A stretch of 64,000 bases of DNA, taken from Parietaria judaica (Eukaryota > Streptophyta > Magnoliopsida > Rosales > Urticaceae). Below the pieces are notes generated by a model. It saw only the letters and a program-made list of their open reading frames with translations, was not told the origin of the DNA and ran no database searches. Shown in pieces: positions 47,199-59,913 of the stretch (position 1 is its first letter; each line of letters opens with the position of its first letter). A program made the position numbers and the translations under genes. The stretch is taken from NCBI GenBank assembly GCA_954871525.1, contig OX940860.1, positions 23,282,001 to 23,346,000 of the forward strand, given 5' to 3'.

Positions 47199-47776
47199 GC
47201 TACAATTAACAAATACAAGCATAATCAGATTCTGTGGGATTTTGTGTGAATTAACCCAAATTTTCTAATAGAGGCATATTCACAAACAGTTTGTGTGCAT
47301 TCAAAGTAGAGAATTTTGTAACAAAAAATTGCTATAAACATTGTTTCCTAGCAACAATTCGACAGCATATTGCAAACAAGAACGATTATCCGGGAATAGG
47401 ACGACGTTAAAAAATCGTTATTTCGTAAACCTAAATCGGAAAAAAAAAACACGAGATCATACCTAGGTTTCCCAAACTGCCAGAGGAGGCGAGTAGGAAG
47501 CTGGCCGTGGGTCGGAGGCGAGGCCGGAGCGTGGACCTGGCGCGGACCTGCACAGACGGAGGTGAGGGCTTGAAGGAGCAGGTTCACCTGGGTTTCCGGT
47601 GAGCAGAAACGAAGCCACAGACGGAGGCGATTCTGGGCTGAAACGAAGGCAGAGGGAAACGGGGAGGGAGAAGCTGGTTCATCGCTTTGATTTTGCCCGA
47701 ATTTGATTTATCCTGGCCGTCGTTCTTCTTCGCGAGGGAGAAGAAGAAAATGTCATCGAACCCTATTTTGAATATT

Positions 47777-47927
47777 ACCGAATTTTATTTAATTTTTTCT
47801 TTTTTTTGGTTGGGTTAAGTTAACTCAAGTTAAGCCAAAATCTGATTTGGGGCATATATTTGTAATTTAACAAAATGGAGTACTTTTCCAAAATTACAGG
47901 TTCAACCGGGCACACAAATTGAAGTTT

Positions 47928-47930
<3 letters not shown>
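47777..47930 (-). repeat. Right terminal inverted repeat of the MULE
   Basis: Reverse complement of the left repeat at 40357-40510. It ends GAAGTTTCCC directly against a (TA)n run. Confidence 0.92.

Positions 47931-47974
<44 letters not shown>
47931..47974. repeat. (TA)n microsatellite next to the MULE
   Basis: 44 bp of alternating TA. A shorter TA run also abuts the left end of the MULE (about 40345-40356), so the element probably landed in a TA microsatellite. Confidence 0.95.
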
Positions 47975-47977
<3 letters not shown>

Positions 47978-48621
47978 CAAGGCTATCACGGACTTGTTCT
48001 ATTTATTGTGTCTGAAATTATTGATGCCGTGTTGGCCTTAATAGTACATTATCGAAAACTTGGGAGATGACTTAATCAAGAAGATGTTATTTTTAAAAGA
48101 GATATAATACAATAAAATGAATAGGTCCTCTTCATTGCTATTTATATTAACTATACTATATAACAATGTTAAGAATATGTGTTATAATTCATGTTTCGTG
48201 TCGTAGTCGTAATGCATTTATTTTGTTTGCGAGTTTATCATGTTTGATTGATCATGGAATTATTAAAAGACTATTAGTTGGTTCATTCACGACTAATTCA
48301 ACTTCATTCATCTGGTACTATTAAGATTTATAAGTAAATTAATTATATAATATATATTCATTGATTCAGCTATGTAATTATATATTTATATGTAGTATTA
48401 TGTCAATTAATATGAATATACGCTAAAAGCATAAATATAATTTATTATTTAATTATGTAAAATTAGATTTGAACTGTGTTTAATTAGTGTATCATGTCAC
48501 ATATTGTTTAATTGTCGTTATTATTTTTAAACATTTATATTCCAAATGATTTAAGATCAATATAAATGATTTACTGTGCCCTGATTTTGCTTGTCTCCGA
48601 TTTTGGATTGTCACTTTTAGA
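47975..48621. other. AT-rich intergenic DNA, no gene seen
   Basis: No open frame, repeat or transposon end of note. Confidence 0.4.
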
Positions 48622-48629
48622 GTTGGGAT

Positions 48630-49649
48630 CAAGGTTCAACTTACCGAGATTGTCGATAAATCGGTTACCGTTTTCGACGGATTAATCGATAGCTTACCGA
48701 TTAACCGACGGAAAACTTATAATACTGTAGCTTACCGATTACCGATACTTTTCGAAGATTATCGACGGATTATCGACACTTTTCGATACTTTTCGATGGA
48801 AAACTTACAAAATATTTTTATAATATCATACCACAAAACATATGTAAATAAAGTCATACACACATATAATTCCATCACTAGTCTCAAATCTAAAACACTA
48901 ATATTAAGTCACTTTATTAGTTTAAGTGTATAATATTAAGTCACTTTATTAGTTTAAGTGTATAATATTAAGTCAAATTATTATGTGAAGTGAATATGTA
49001 TGTTAATTAAGTGTGTAATATTAAGTGAATATGCATGTTAATTGTTTAATATTAGTTGAAGTGTATAATATTAAATGAATATACATATTAAATGTATATG
49101 TATGTTAGGTGAAGTTAATATGTATGTTAAGTGTATAATATTATTTGAAGTGTGTAATATTAAGTTAAATTATTAGGTGAAGTGTATGTGTATGTGTATG
49201 TTAAGTGTGAATGTGTGATATTAGTTGAATAACAAAAAGTCCCACATTGATAGATGACAAGAGTTTGGTGATGTTTATATACCAAATATTAGGGACACAG
49301 GCTTGGGCCCTTTGGGTCATAGGATTTTGTGGATGAGGGAGGACTCACACAAATGTTACACCACCACACGCGCGCGCCGCCGTCCGGACGGACGTGACGG
49401 GGTGGGGTGCTCTTGTGTGAGTATAATTATTTTTGCCGAAAGTTTAATTGGTATTTTTGCCGCGAATTTTTTTTTTCATTTAACCGAAAAGTACCTATTT
49501 TTTACACGCATTTTGTCGAAAATCGGTTGGGAAAGGTTTTATCGAAAAGCTCGATAATCGTCGAAAAGTATATAAAACGATAAGTATTAGAGCCGCCAAC
49601 TTACCGGTAACTACCGAAAAGACCGAAATCGTCGAAAATGCGAACCTTG
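48630..49649. mobile_element. Non-autonomous hAT element (1,020 bp) with exact 8-bp TSD
   Basis: Ends CAAGGTTC and GAACCTTG are perfect 8-bp inverted repeats. GTTGGGAT flanks both sides (48622-48629 and 49650-49657). Subterminal sequence is dense in TTACCGA, TCGACGG and TTTTCGATA words in both orientations. The interior has a tandem repeat around TAAGTCACTTTATTAG (48905-48975) and a GC-rich patch (49370-49410). No transposase is seen. Confidence 0.9.
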
Positions 49650-49657
49650 GTTGGGAT

Positions 49658-50132
49658 CATGTTTATTCGGGGCTCTAACCTAAATAAATATTTAAAAATT
49701 AGTTTTTTATATTTAATTAAATATAAAATAATATATATAAAAATTGAGACCCTTAAATTTAGAAGTCTGAATCGCCGACTTTGCTCGTTTATAACTAAGG
49801 TCGGGCCTGATCACCTAATAATATAGTGCTAGACTAGTAATATCGATTGGGGACGAGTCAAGTTGTTGGGGTTTAGCCCACCTCAAGACTCATTCTTGGG
49901 CCCAAAAACACCAAGCCCACAAGACAGAACAAGTCCACAAGACAGATCTTAGCGTAAGCGACGTAGTTACGGTAAGAGGTAAGTGAACGACTTGTAGTTT
50001 AACACGCAAACGACATGAAAGAAACCAAACAACTTTTATTGATTGGGGTTTCGATGTTTCAACTCATTTACAACCCGAGCTTCTTTCTCTACCCCGACAC
50101 TCTCTCTCTCTCTAACCTCTGCTAGGTTTTGC
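49658..50132. other. Intergenic DNA upstream of a small pseudogene
   Basis: Contains GGGCCCAAAAACACCAAGCC and the near-duplicate CCACAAGACAGA, suggestive of an old transposon. A CT microsatellite at 50100-50113 precedes the coding-like segment. Confidence 0.35.
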
Positions 50133-50772
50133 AGCCTCCGGCGATTCCCGACGGTGCTCCGGTGGCCGCGCGCACCCGCTCCTTCGTCAACCGCCTCTTG
50201 CGTGACCGTGTAGCATTTTTCAGAGAAAAGATGAAGTTTGGGCCTTCGGGAGTGAAGATCAAAGAAGAAGCTCCTCCAGATGCGCCATAAATTGTGATCG
50301 AGCCTCCTCCGGTGGATCAGGCGAGCATGCAACGAGTCTACGACGAGCTCAAGCGCCTCAGTGAACTCGGCGGCCACTGGAGATTGGAATCCTTCAGCTG
50401 GACACGCCCTGAGACTCCGCGAACCCCACCGCCTCAGGTAAGATCTCCGATCTTCTTCTTCTTCCTTTCTGGTTCCTTTTAGCTTCTGGGTTTCTCTCTG
50501 AGAAACTCTTTGAGATCTAGGGTTAGTTCTTAGGGCTTCGCCAACCCATGCGAAAAACCTATGGTATGTTTGTTAGAAACTTTCTCTAGGGTTTTATCTG
50601 CAGGTGACCCAAATCAGTTATTCCTTAGCCAATCACGTTATCCCGTTAGCATTTAAGCTAGGTCTGTGATATAGGCTCGATAACTGAATCAAAACCCCTT
50701 TCTAATTCTGTTTTTCCCTATTTGTTCTTTTAGTTTTGGGAAGAGTATTCGAACTCTTCCTCCCCGGAGTGA
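50133..50772 (+). pseudogene. Fragment of an unrecognised plant gene with two in-frame stops
   Basis: Coding-like GC-rich sequence runs from about 50133 to 50437, then a GT donor (GGTAAG), then an acceptor (TTTTAG) before an exon at 50734. In the frame of the ATG at 50231 (MKFGPSGVKIKEE) a TAA interrupts at 50288-50290. The frame then continues with VDQASMQRVYDELKRLS and SWTRPETPRTPPPQ to the donor. The next exon, in phase, reads FWEEYSNSSSPE before a TGA at 50770. Matched splice phase and sensible composition argue for a real gene, now decayed; an intact gene starting after the TAA is less likely. I do not recognise the family. Confidence 0.5.
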
Positions 50773-53520
50773 TGACGTGGCTGGTGGAGCTCACCGCGGA
50801 ACAACACAAGTGAATTAAAAATTATATACAATTTTCTTTCAAAGCTCTAAAGGTCACTGTTTGTTTTGACATTTTAATTTTAATTTTTTTGTTGAACTAA
50901 GCAAAATAGTTAATTGACTAGCCGTTCGAAATAGTCATATTCTAAAAATTGAATCACTTATGTTTGAAAGAAAGAAAAAAAGTCCTAGAACAAAAGGGAC
51001 AAACAAGGAAGGGAAGTTTTTGAATTTCCTTGATTAATTTATGCCTTGATTTATTTAATTAAATTTTAGTTAATTAATTGGTGACATTTGGGAGCACGAG
51101 TTGGTGGGTCCACAAACAAAATTTGTGTGGGGTCAACTCTCACTATCATAAATCATTCATTCCTAAATCAATATTTTATTTTCTAACTTAAAAAATACAA
51201 TATTGAGACCTCATAATTCACCCCATTTCGTGCCCACTTTATACTAAGATAACAATCTAGATTTCCCTAATTGACCGCCAAGAAATTAAATTCTCCTTTA
51301 ATAAAAATAGTTTCTATTTCTAATCTGATAATTCTGTCAAATGATGGGATTTTAACTAACAAAATAATTATGAGATTTTTGGACTTTATTTCGGTGGATT
51401 TATACGCGTATATTCACTATAATATTGTAAATGAATTACCATTCTATGTCTGTCAAAGATCCACTAACAAGTTTTCAGGATTAAACAGACATCATCAAAT
51501 ACAAAAACACTTATATAGTTACACGGTACCGTTTTCTTTGATCTTGTTTTTTTTTTTTTTTCCTTTTTCGTAGAGCCTTTTAATCCTGGAATATTTTCAG
51601 TCTATAATCTTATTTATATCATAAATTATTTTTTATAGTATATAAAATTTAAAATACTCTTGTCCAACGGGAAAGCAAAAAATTATCAAAAAGAAAACGA
51701 AAATTGATATACTATAATTTTTAAAATATAATATTTAAATGCAAAAGTACGAGTTACATGTTCTGAAAATGATTTATGATAGTTGCGTCGTCGATTTATC
51801 AATAAAAGAGCATTTAGCAAGTGATCATCTTCTGTTTTGTTGTGTAGTTACTCTTCACTAACTTCATCGCATAAAACAAGCTCTCAACCGAAATCACACA
51901 AATAAGCCTTTGGGCTTTTACTTTACCTATGGCTTCTATTCTTTAAAGGAAAAATGACGATAAAAGTATCCAAAGTTTTTGAAAAATTGAGATTAAGTTC
52001 CTATTCTCTTCTTTAGGTGGCGAAAGTTGCCCAACTTTTATTTTGTGTTTTTCGTCACATTTTCGTCTAGAACCGCGCCAAAGTTTAGATGACATTTTAT
52101 AAGACGACAGCGGCAAAAATGAGATTTCGTTTTGCATACTACCGATAAACGAAAATCGATCGATATGTCTGAGCGACTTTCTTGACATTTTATACCTTGG
52201 CTACTATTAGTATTATATGTGTACATCTTAACTCCCAAATATAAATATTGAATATTAATGAAATGGCAATTAAAGAGTATTGAAAGAAAACCGATGAATC
52301 GGCATTTCGATGGCATTCTATTTCTGACAAAGTCCAATCTTTTGTTACTATTTATTTTTCCGTTATCATTCAATGTTTTTTTTCCTTCTCTATTTGTCAG
52401 TTAATAAATCACTAAAATTACTGGCAGAAATGGCAATAAAGGTGACACGGTCATGCTTTCCCTCATTGACTCAAGAATCACATATTAAATCTCATATGGG
52501 CCTGTCAGAAACCTGGATTTTTCCCTATTATTTTTTCCAATTCTCTTCCTCACAGAGAAGAAGACTCACCAAAGAGAGAGATTCCATAAATATAAAAGAG
52601 AATAAAAAACACAAACAAATAAAATTACGTTTAATAACTATATAAGTATCTACAAACAAATTTTAAGGATATTTTTGCGGCATAAATACACAAAAGTAAT
52701 GAAGAGTTTATGGCCTATTTCAAAACTAAATTTATTATGGCAATAGTACCAAATGCGTTGATTTTTGTCCGGCTATGTATTCTGACTTTCATGATTCCGT
52801 TAAGTGACATTGTCAATACCTAAAGGGTCCACGTCGATGACTCGTTTGTTCAGGTTTTAGCCTCGATTAAACATTTTTAGTGCAACAAAAGTATTGAATT
52901 TTAGATATAAAAAATTAGCAATAAAAGTACGTAAGTTATTACTATTCGTGTTGATATCTTCTGACTTCTGTAGAACACTCAAATTCACCTATTTTATTTT
53001 TCAATTTAGATTTGGTAATTGAAAACATTCATATTTGAAATCGAAAATAACATTTTTTATTTTATTTTAAATGTGAACGTTTTTTAGAAGTTTGGAAACT
53101 ACAACACTTTTAATGATGACATGAATACTTTTGCCATCAATTTCATTATTTAAATACGTGTAAACAAATATAAATAAACTTTTAATACTTATGCCACATT
53201 AGACTGTATAATTGGAACTGACACGTGGACAATAAGTCATTGACGTGGACCACTCAGTTATTGACAAGTGTAACTTATGAACATTGTTGAAAAACACAAA
53301 CTTTTAAGTATTTTTTGACTCACCACAATTGAAGTCGGTAAAGTTCACTATTTTGATTCTCATTGAAATTAGATACACTTTTTTCATATGATTTAATAAA
53401 AATTAGTAAGTCTTGGACAGACATTAGTTCCAAGAGAGAGATGACTTTGTTACATCTCAAATTTTCTTAAATCAATTTAAAAAAAAATACACAAAATTTT
53501 AATGAAAAACAAAAGTAGTG
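50773..53520. other. AT-rich intergenic DNA with a possible Mutator-type MITE
   Basis: Sequence near 52737 (ATGGCAATAGTACC) and near 53134 (inverted, ATGGCAAAAGTA) may be the ends of a 0.4-kb Mutator-type element, but no clean target duplication is seen. A similar single end (GATAAAAGTATCC) occurs at 51959. No gene is supported. Confidence 0.35.
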
Positions 53521-53529
53521 AGTGAGTAT

Positions 53530-53536
53530 TATAAAT
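53530..53536 (+). promoter_or_regulatory. Probable TATA box of the DUF868 gene
   Basis: TATAAAT lies 209 bp before the start codon, followed by a CT-rich leader (53635-53740) typical of plant 5' UTRs. Confidence 0.4.
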
Positions 53537-53744
53537 TAAATATTTATGCCGCTATTAACGTTAAATGAAAAATGACAAGAACAGTTCTGAAAGGAAGGAA
53601 GGTCTGGGACTCGGTCTCATTTCTCAATCTCAACCCTCTCTCTCTCTCTTCTTTGTCATTTGCCAAACCTTCCATTGCTTCTTAATTCCCTCTCTCTCAC
53701 TAAACTCCAAAACCCCATCTCGTATCTCTCTCTCTCTCTCATCG

Positions 53745-55050
53745 ATGAGAGACATGGTTTCGTGCTTCAGCGAGCACTCAGTGCGCGTCTCCAACCCGTC
53801 GTGCTCGAGCTACTCCGCCACCGCCAACGCCTGCATAACGCCGCACCACAGCCAATGCCAGACCCCACTCGCCACAGCCGCCTCCGCCCAAAACGCCGTC
53901 GCTTCAATCTACAAAGTCGCCCTCTCCGACCGAACCCACTTCCTCGTCAAGGTCACCTGGTCCCGCACCACCTCCGCGCAGGGCCTCACCGTCACCTTCA
54001 GGGACCAAAACGACCCCACCGACGCCCAAAACGACACCACCTTCAAGCTCCACATCAACTCGCGCCTCTCCCGCAAGAAGAAGGGCTCCAAGGCCATCGA
54101 CGCCTTCGCCTCCGCCAAGCTCGACCTCTTCTGGGATTTCTCCGACGCCCGGTTCGAGTCCGGCCCCGAGCCCGTCGACGGGTTCTACTTGATCGTCGCG
54201 TTCGACTCCGGGATCGGGTTGATCCTCGGCGACGCCGCTGACGAGTGGACGGCCAAGAAGCTGCGGATAAGCAAATGCTCCGAGGCCAAGACGCGGATGA
54301 TCTCGCGGCAGGAGCACTGCTCTGCGCTCAACGGGGCCGCGGTGCTGTACTCGACCCGGGCCCGGTTCGGCGACAATGGCGCCGCCCACGACATCGTTAT
54401 CAAGGCGCAGTTCGGTAATGATAATGCTTCCAAATCCCGGGTTTTTAACATGTCCCCTCAAGACGACTTTGATTAATTTCAATTTACGAAAAACCGGTGA
54501 CCGTCGGGAATCGGAAAACCGGTGGTTTACCGGGGGATTTAAAACACTGTTTACACGCATCTCAAAATTGATTGACAATCAAAAGAGTATTATCGATGAT
54601 GATGATTTTGTATATTCTTTTGCTGTGGGATCCGGCAAAAGTACCATTAAAGTTCGTTGACAATAACAACGACGAATTGTTGTTGCAGCTCAACACTACG
54701 AGTTCGGGCCTCGGTGCAGCGACCATAGCCAGAGCTCGGTGCTGTCGGTGAGCATCGACAAGAAGACGGTGATTCGCGTGAAGAGGCTTCAATGGAACTT
54801 CAGAGGGAACCAGACCATCTTCGTCGACGGCTTGCTGGTGGATCTGCTGTGGGACGTCCACGACTGGTTCTTCAGAGCTCCGAGCCACTCCATTAATGGC
54901 GGCTCGGCCGTGTTCATGTTCAGAACCAGAAGCGGAATGGACAGTCGGCTATGGCTCGAAGAGAAGCTCTTGGCTCAGTCGCAGACCAAGGAACACGAAA
55001 GGCCTGAATTCTCTCTCCTCATCTACGCGAGTAAGACCTCGCAGTTATGA
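53745..55050 (+). CDS. DUF868 family protein, two exons
   Basis: Exons 53745-54414 and 54689-55050 give 343 residues; the intron is GT-AG and phase 1. The ATG is chosen because it follows the CT-rich leader and begins MRDMVSCFSEHSV, as in the family. DUF868 proteins are plant-specific and of unknown function. Visible landmarks are the conserved YKVALSDRTHFLVKVTW, LDLFWDFSDARFESGPEP, FYLIVAFD and, in exon 2, VKRLQWNFRGNQTIFVDG and WDVHDWFF. Exon 1 is strikingly GC-rich at third positions compared with its AT-rich surroundings. There is no signal peptide or membrane segment. The gene appears intact. Confidence 0.92.
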
Positions 55051-58000
55051 CCTATGACCCTTTTTACCCTTATTTTCTTAGTTTCTTTCAATTAGGGGGT
55101 TACTACTAATTTTTTTCTAAAATTGATATGATTTTGTGGTCTAATTCTAATATAGTGGGGGGCAAATGTAATTTGAAGAAGTTGGACTGTAGATAGATAT
55201 TTTTCCTATATGAATACATGAGAGAGATCAATTTATTGGATGATCAATGGTTTAACTCTTTTTTTTGGGATTTTTTTTTTTGTGTTGTTTGGGATCTAAT
55301 TTTTTTTATTTTTTTGAATGGTTTGGGATCTAATTTCTAAAGATGTGTTTGGGGGATTTTCTTCCATTTATTTCCTAATGTGGAAGGAGAAAGTAATGTA
55401 AAAAAGTTCTTATAGTTATAGAAAATTTTATTTGGCATTTTCTTTATGATTATTATCATATCGTGAGACTTCTCTCTTTGTCTCCATTATCTAAGGGTTT
55501 CAAATTTTATTATTTATGTAATTGTGTGTAAAGAATACGCACAAAATTAAACGGAGTGAGAAAATTTAATTTGCTGGGTTTTAGTATGGATTTTATTCTT
55601 TTGATGGTCAATTAACAAAAAATCATTAATATTTTAATTTATTTTTTTTAGATTTGATAATATAATAAAAATACATTTGATTTAGAAAGGTAATAAATAT
55701 TTTTATTTCTTATAAAATTAAAAAATGTTAAATTAAATTGTATGATGATTAAAGGCTAATTCTATATTAAACTGTAAAAATAAATTATATTTTATATTTT
55801 AAAAATGAAGGGCTAAATCCGCTCCAACTATTTAAATAGTGCATATCGTGACAAATTAAAGGACTATATGGTTATTGGGATTCCTAGGGATGCATCGAGA
55901 ATTTTGCTTTATACCCCTATACTATACATAGAAGAATCATTTAGCATTTAATAGTTTATCATGTTTTTTAGTGCCATTCACTCAATGCAAACATTTTAAA
56001 TGAAAAATATTCAGCGACATTTAACATGAAATTCGGGAATTTCGAGAACCGCGATAAAGGTTTACTTTTTACCTGCACTTAATTTTCTTTATTATTTTAT
56101 AATATTCCCTTAAAATATGATACGAAATTTATTTATAGAATTATTGGCCTTAATATAGTCAAAACATTTTTAATGTTAAATTAACAGTTCTGCTCTAGAA
56201 TAACATAAACGACATTTTTTTTATACTTTCAATCTTGATTTAATTCTTTAACGGGAAATTAAAAAAAAAAAAAAAAAATCTCCTGTATATCATTTATTTA
56301 ATTTTAAATATAAAAAGTTTCTGTTGATCTCTAAATATTAGGCCTGGCCCATGAGAATCTACATAGCATCATCAATAGATTTTGACCGTTCCATCATTTC
56401 ATTTTATGACATCCATTTTTATCTCTGTGCTTGTTATGGCTTCAAGAACTGATCAACTTTCCAAGGTTGATGCACATTGATTGCACATTTGCCCATTAGT
56501 ACGTTAAAAAATTACCAGTGTTCCATACCAAATAAAAAAAAAATATGTTGTATATAAATGTGTGGATATACCTTTTTGCCCCTCTTTTTTCATGTTGAAA
56601 ATATAAAAGTTTATACACCAAGTTCCTAAAAGACCAGAGATTTCTCTTTGCTTGGGAGAGAAAAGGAAAGACACTACTTCCTTTGCATGTGAATATACAT
56701 CATAATTGTTTGGTATGGACACTTTCTGTCCCATATGAATTTCTGAATTTTTTTTTAATAGAAAGTATCAACCAACATCAGAGTAGTAGTCTAATTAAGT
56801 TCTCTAAGCTTTTGTATTTTTATTTTAAAGAAATTCAAATTCTTGATCTCTATTCATTTTCCTCCATCATTTACTAAAACATTCATGATTTGAAAATAAA
56901 TAATGTAAGGTCGGCTCTGGTTTAGGTTTTTATTTGATTTATTAAAGTATTTTTCGACTTGATAATGCTTACGAAAAAGGCCGATCTAGTTTAATTTTTG
57001 AAATATCGGTCCATTCTTATTCTTTTTCTTTTACAAAAGTCATTTCATTTTAAAATAGGACCGCGATGGGACCAAAATAGGATGTATTGAGCCAATTATG
57101 CTGCCTTATACACAGCAATATTGTTGGAATTAAACAGTTCTTGTAGTTAGTAAAATGATTAAGATTGGTCAATGGGACAGTTTAATGAGGCTCTCAGATC
57201 CAGTTTGTACTGCACATTCTCTATGGTCCCCAAACTCTCTTGTGCAAAATATACAATGATTTGGTCCATCACCAATAAAAATTGTCAATCATTATATTGG
57301 GAGAAGATTTAGCACCATGCCTAGTTTATTTTTCTTTTACCCTTTTTTTTTTCTCGATTTTATATAGCTATTTGATAAGATATTTTTTTTTTCGTCCATT
57401 TTTTTTCCGGTCATGTATATTAATTGTGTATTTGTAGCATATATTTAGGTTTATATTAAGTGTATCACCACATTCTCAACTTTTTAATAGCAATAGCAGG
57501 TAAGTGAGCCAGAGACAGACTTATTCTCTAATTTAATAAAAGTGTTGAATAATTAATATTTTTAAAATTTAATCGTAAATGTTTGTCCTTCGTGTAACGC
57601 CAGAATTAGACCTCGATACTATTTTGTGATCTTTAGATACTATTTTGATTTGAAAAAATGGAAATATATCAAGGTATTTAGTACAAAATTGGATATTAAT
57701 ACCTTAAATATCCCTGTAATAAATTTGAGCAACCTTTTTGATGTGGATCCACAGCTAAGGAAAAGCTGGATTATGTGTTTGTGATGAGCCAAAGTAAAAA
57801 GGAAAAATAGTAGTTGGAAGCATCATATGCTTATTGCTTTTCAATAACTCACAACATTTTTTTTTCATACTTAAAAATCACCAAAGAAAAACATATTAAT
57901 ACTAGCACTCTCTAAATTCACAACAACTGTGGGTTGTTGTTATGTTGCATATTAATACTAACATCTTTATATTAACTAATAAAGGAAATGTTAATTACAA

Positions 58001-58423
58001 CCAATACCTAAGTTAATTACAAGGGAAATTCGACTAGTAGGATTATAGATGAAATCGTTGAATATTTCTTTTAGTTATTCTTACTGCTTAGTTATTTCTC
58101 ATTATTTAACTTTCTTTTAACTATTTTCTTGCTTTAAATCCGGTTACGCTTTTTTTTTTTTTTTTTTTGAGACATGGTTACACTTATTTAGGAGGTTAGT
58201 TAATTATGTCTTTTTTTTTTCTTTTCTTCAAACCATGTATTGTATTGATTCATTTGTTATTCGGTCGATTAAGTTAAATAATCCCACAAACCATGTTTCA
58301 AATTAAACAAAATAATACATGACATCGGACATCCCAATACATAGAAAAGTGACAAAAAAGTAATTTAACAACACTTAAGAGAGCGGTATTTGCCAACATA
58401 TAATGTAATGGTATTATATATAT

Positions 58424-58458
<35 letters not shown>

Positions 58459-58813
58459 TAAAGCAGTAGTAAATTAGAAGTGTAATTATAAGTCATGAGA
58501 TGAACCACGTCAATGTATAATTACTGGTAGGGATTTCTATTCTCTTCTATCAGAAGCTTAACCGTTTGTGACGAGGATTCTTCGCAATAGGATAACGTAG
58601 GTCCCAAACTCCCACGTGAGATAAATACATATATATTAGCCATAGTCCTGAAACTTCGTGCTTGCCTAGCGGGCTTGGGCCTGGGCTCGACCCCGACCGA
58701 CCCGATTCTTGGCCCGTGGATTGAGACGATGCGGACCTAAGTTGATATCGGTTCTTATAATTTATTCTTGGACACTAATTTTAAAAATATGTATGGTTGC
58801 GAAGAATTGAATT
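55051..58813. other. AT-rich intergenic DNA, no gene seen
   Basis: The first few hundred bases probably include the DUF868 3' UTR. A (TA)n run lies at about 58417-58459. Many poly-A and poly-T tracts, but no coding sequence. Confidence 0.45.
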
Positions 58814-58904
58814 GAACGAATCAGTGGCGGAGCCAGGATTTCCGTTCAGGTGTTGCTTAACGTAAATTTTTACGGTTCTTCAAAGTAAATATTTAATGAT
58901 TTTA

Positions 58905-59323
58905 TTTTTCAAGCACATATATAACAACAATCTTCGATACTAAAAAATATAATTTGTACTAAAATGTAATATAACTTATAAATTATAAACATTAAGTTCT
59001 TATGTCGATTTTAACGTTATTATTAACAATTAGTATGAAATGTAATAGGAAATGATAATGATAATATTGAGAATTTCACTATGAAAAAATATTAAGAACT
59101 TTTGTCTCTATTGTATAACACAAAATATAAAAATAAACCTTTTAAAAAAAATATAATAATTATTTTTACTAAATAAATAGTTAAGATTTTTATTTTCAAG
59201 TACATAAATAACAATAATTTTTTGTATTAAAAAATATAGTTAGTACGAAAATGTGATATAGCTTACAAATTAAAAACATCAAGTTCTTATGCCAATTTTA
59301 ACGCTTATTATTAAAATTTAGAT
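58905..59323. repeat. Internal duplication in the outer hAT element
   Basis: Two diverged copies of about 130 bp, roughly 290 bp apart (58905-59035 and 59196-59323), share TTTCAAGCACATA/TTTCAAGTACATA and later AAGTTCTTATG followed by TTTTAACG. Confidence 0.75.
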
Positions 59324-59913
59324 AAATTTTAATTATAAAAGATAAAAAAATAAGTAAAAATAGGACCTACTACTAATATTGAGTGTGCACAAGAATTGAG
59401 TGTTAGCTGCACACGACCACGTCGCGACCGATCGCGACTAAAGTCGCCAAAATCGCGAGTTGGCCGGTCGCGATGCGTCGTGGCGTGCCTGGTCGCGATG
59501 CGTCGCGACGTGGTCGCGATTTAGCGAGGAAGGACCAAAAAAAGGGCTGCGGCAAAAGTTATTTTTTGTTTCCAATGTTTAATTTTATTAGTTTTTATCC
59601 GAATTTAAGTATTAAATTATGTAAACTTATTATTTAAACTTTATTTATTTCAAAATTAATATTTTAGTATGTTATTATTGTGTAACATATTATTAATTTT
59701 AAATTATAAGTTAATTTTTAAGTTGTAATATATGTTAATAAGTATTAATGTGTACCATATTAATAATTATTAAAATTCTAAAACAAATAAGTAAATATGA
59801 TAAACCAAGATATTAAAAAAAAAAGTTGTATTATTCATTGTGAATATTACAATATGGTGGAAGAAGTTGTAAATATTCAGTGTAAATATTACAATATGGT
59901 GGAAGAAGTTGTA

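Larger units (their letters stand above)
40357..47930. mobile_element. Mutator-like element (MULE) carrying a DUF1985/Ulp1-type gene
   Basis: The 7.6-kb element has long terminal inverted repeats (first 150 bp nearly identical, similarity to about 210 bp) starting GGGAAACTTCAATTTGTGTG on each strand. TA repeats flank both sides, so the 9-bp target duplication is compatible with TATATATAT but cannot be fixed. On the plus strand it carries a DUF1985 gene with a broken Ulp1 protease; on the minus strand, convergent with it, the C-terminal part of a MURA transposase. A 3.6-kb minisatellite separates the two. MULEs with Ulp1-like genes are a known plant group. This copy cannot make transposase. 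Confidence 0.9.

Noticed and set aside
50036..50377. Minus-strand open frame of 113 codons
   Set aside because: The plus strand here shows splice sites and coding-like sequence in phase; the minus frame crosses a CT microsatellite and has no motif.
53904..54578. Long open frame (224 codons) on the minus strand
   Set aside because: It is the complement of the GC-rich DUF868 exon and has no features of its own.
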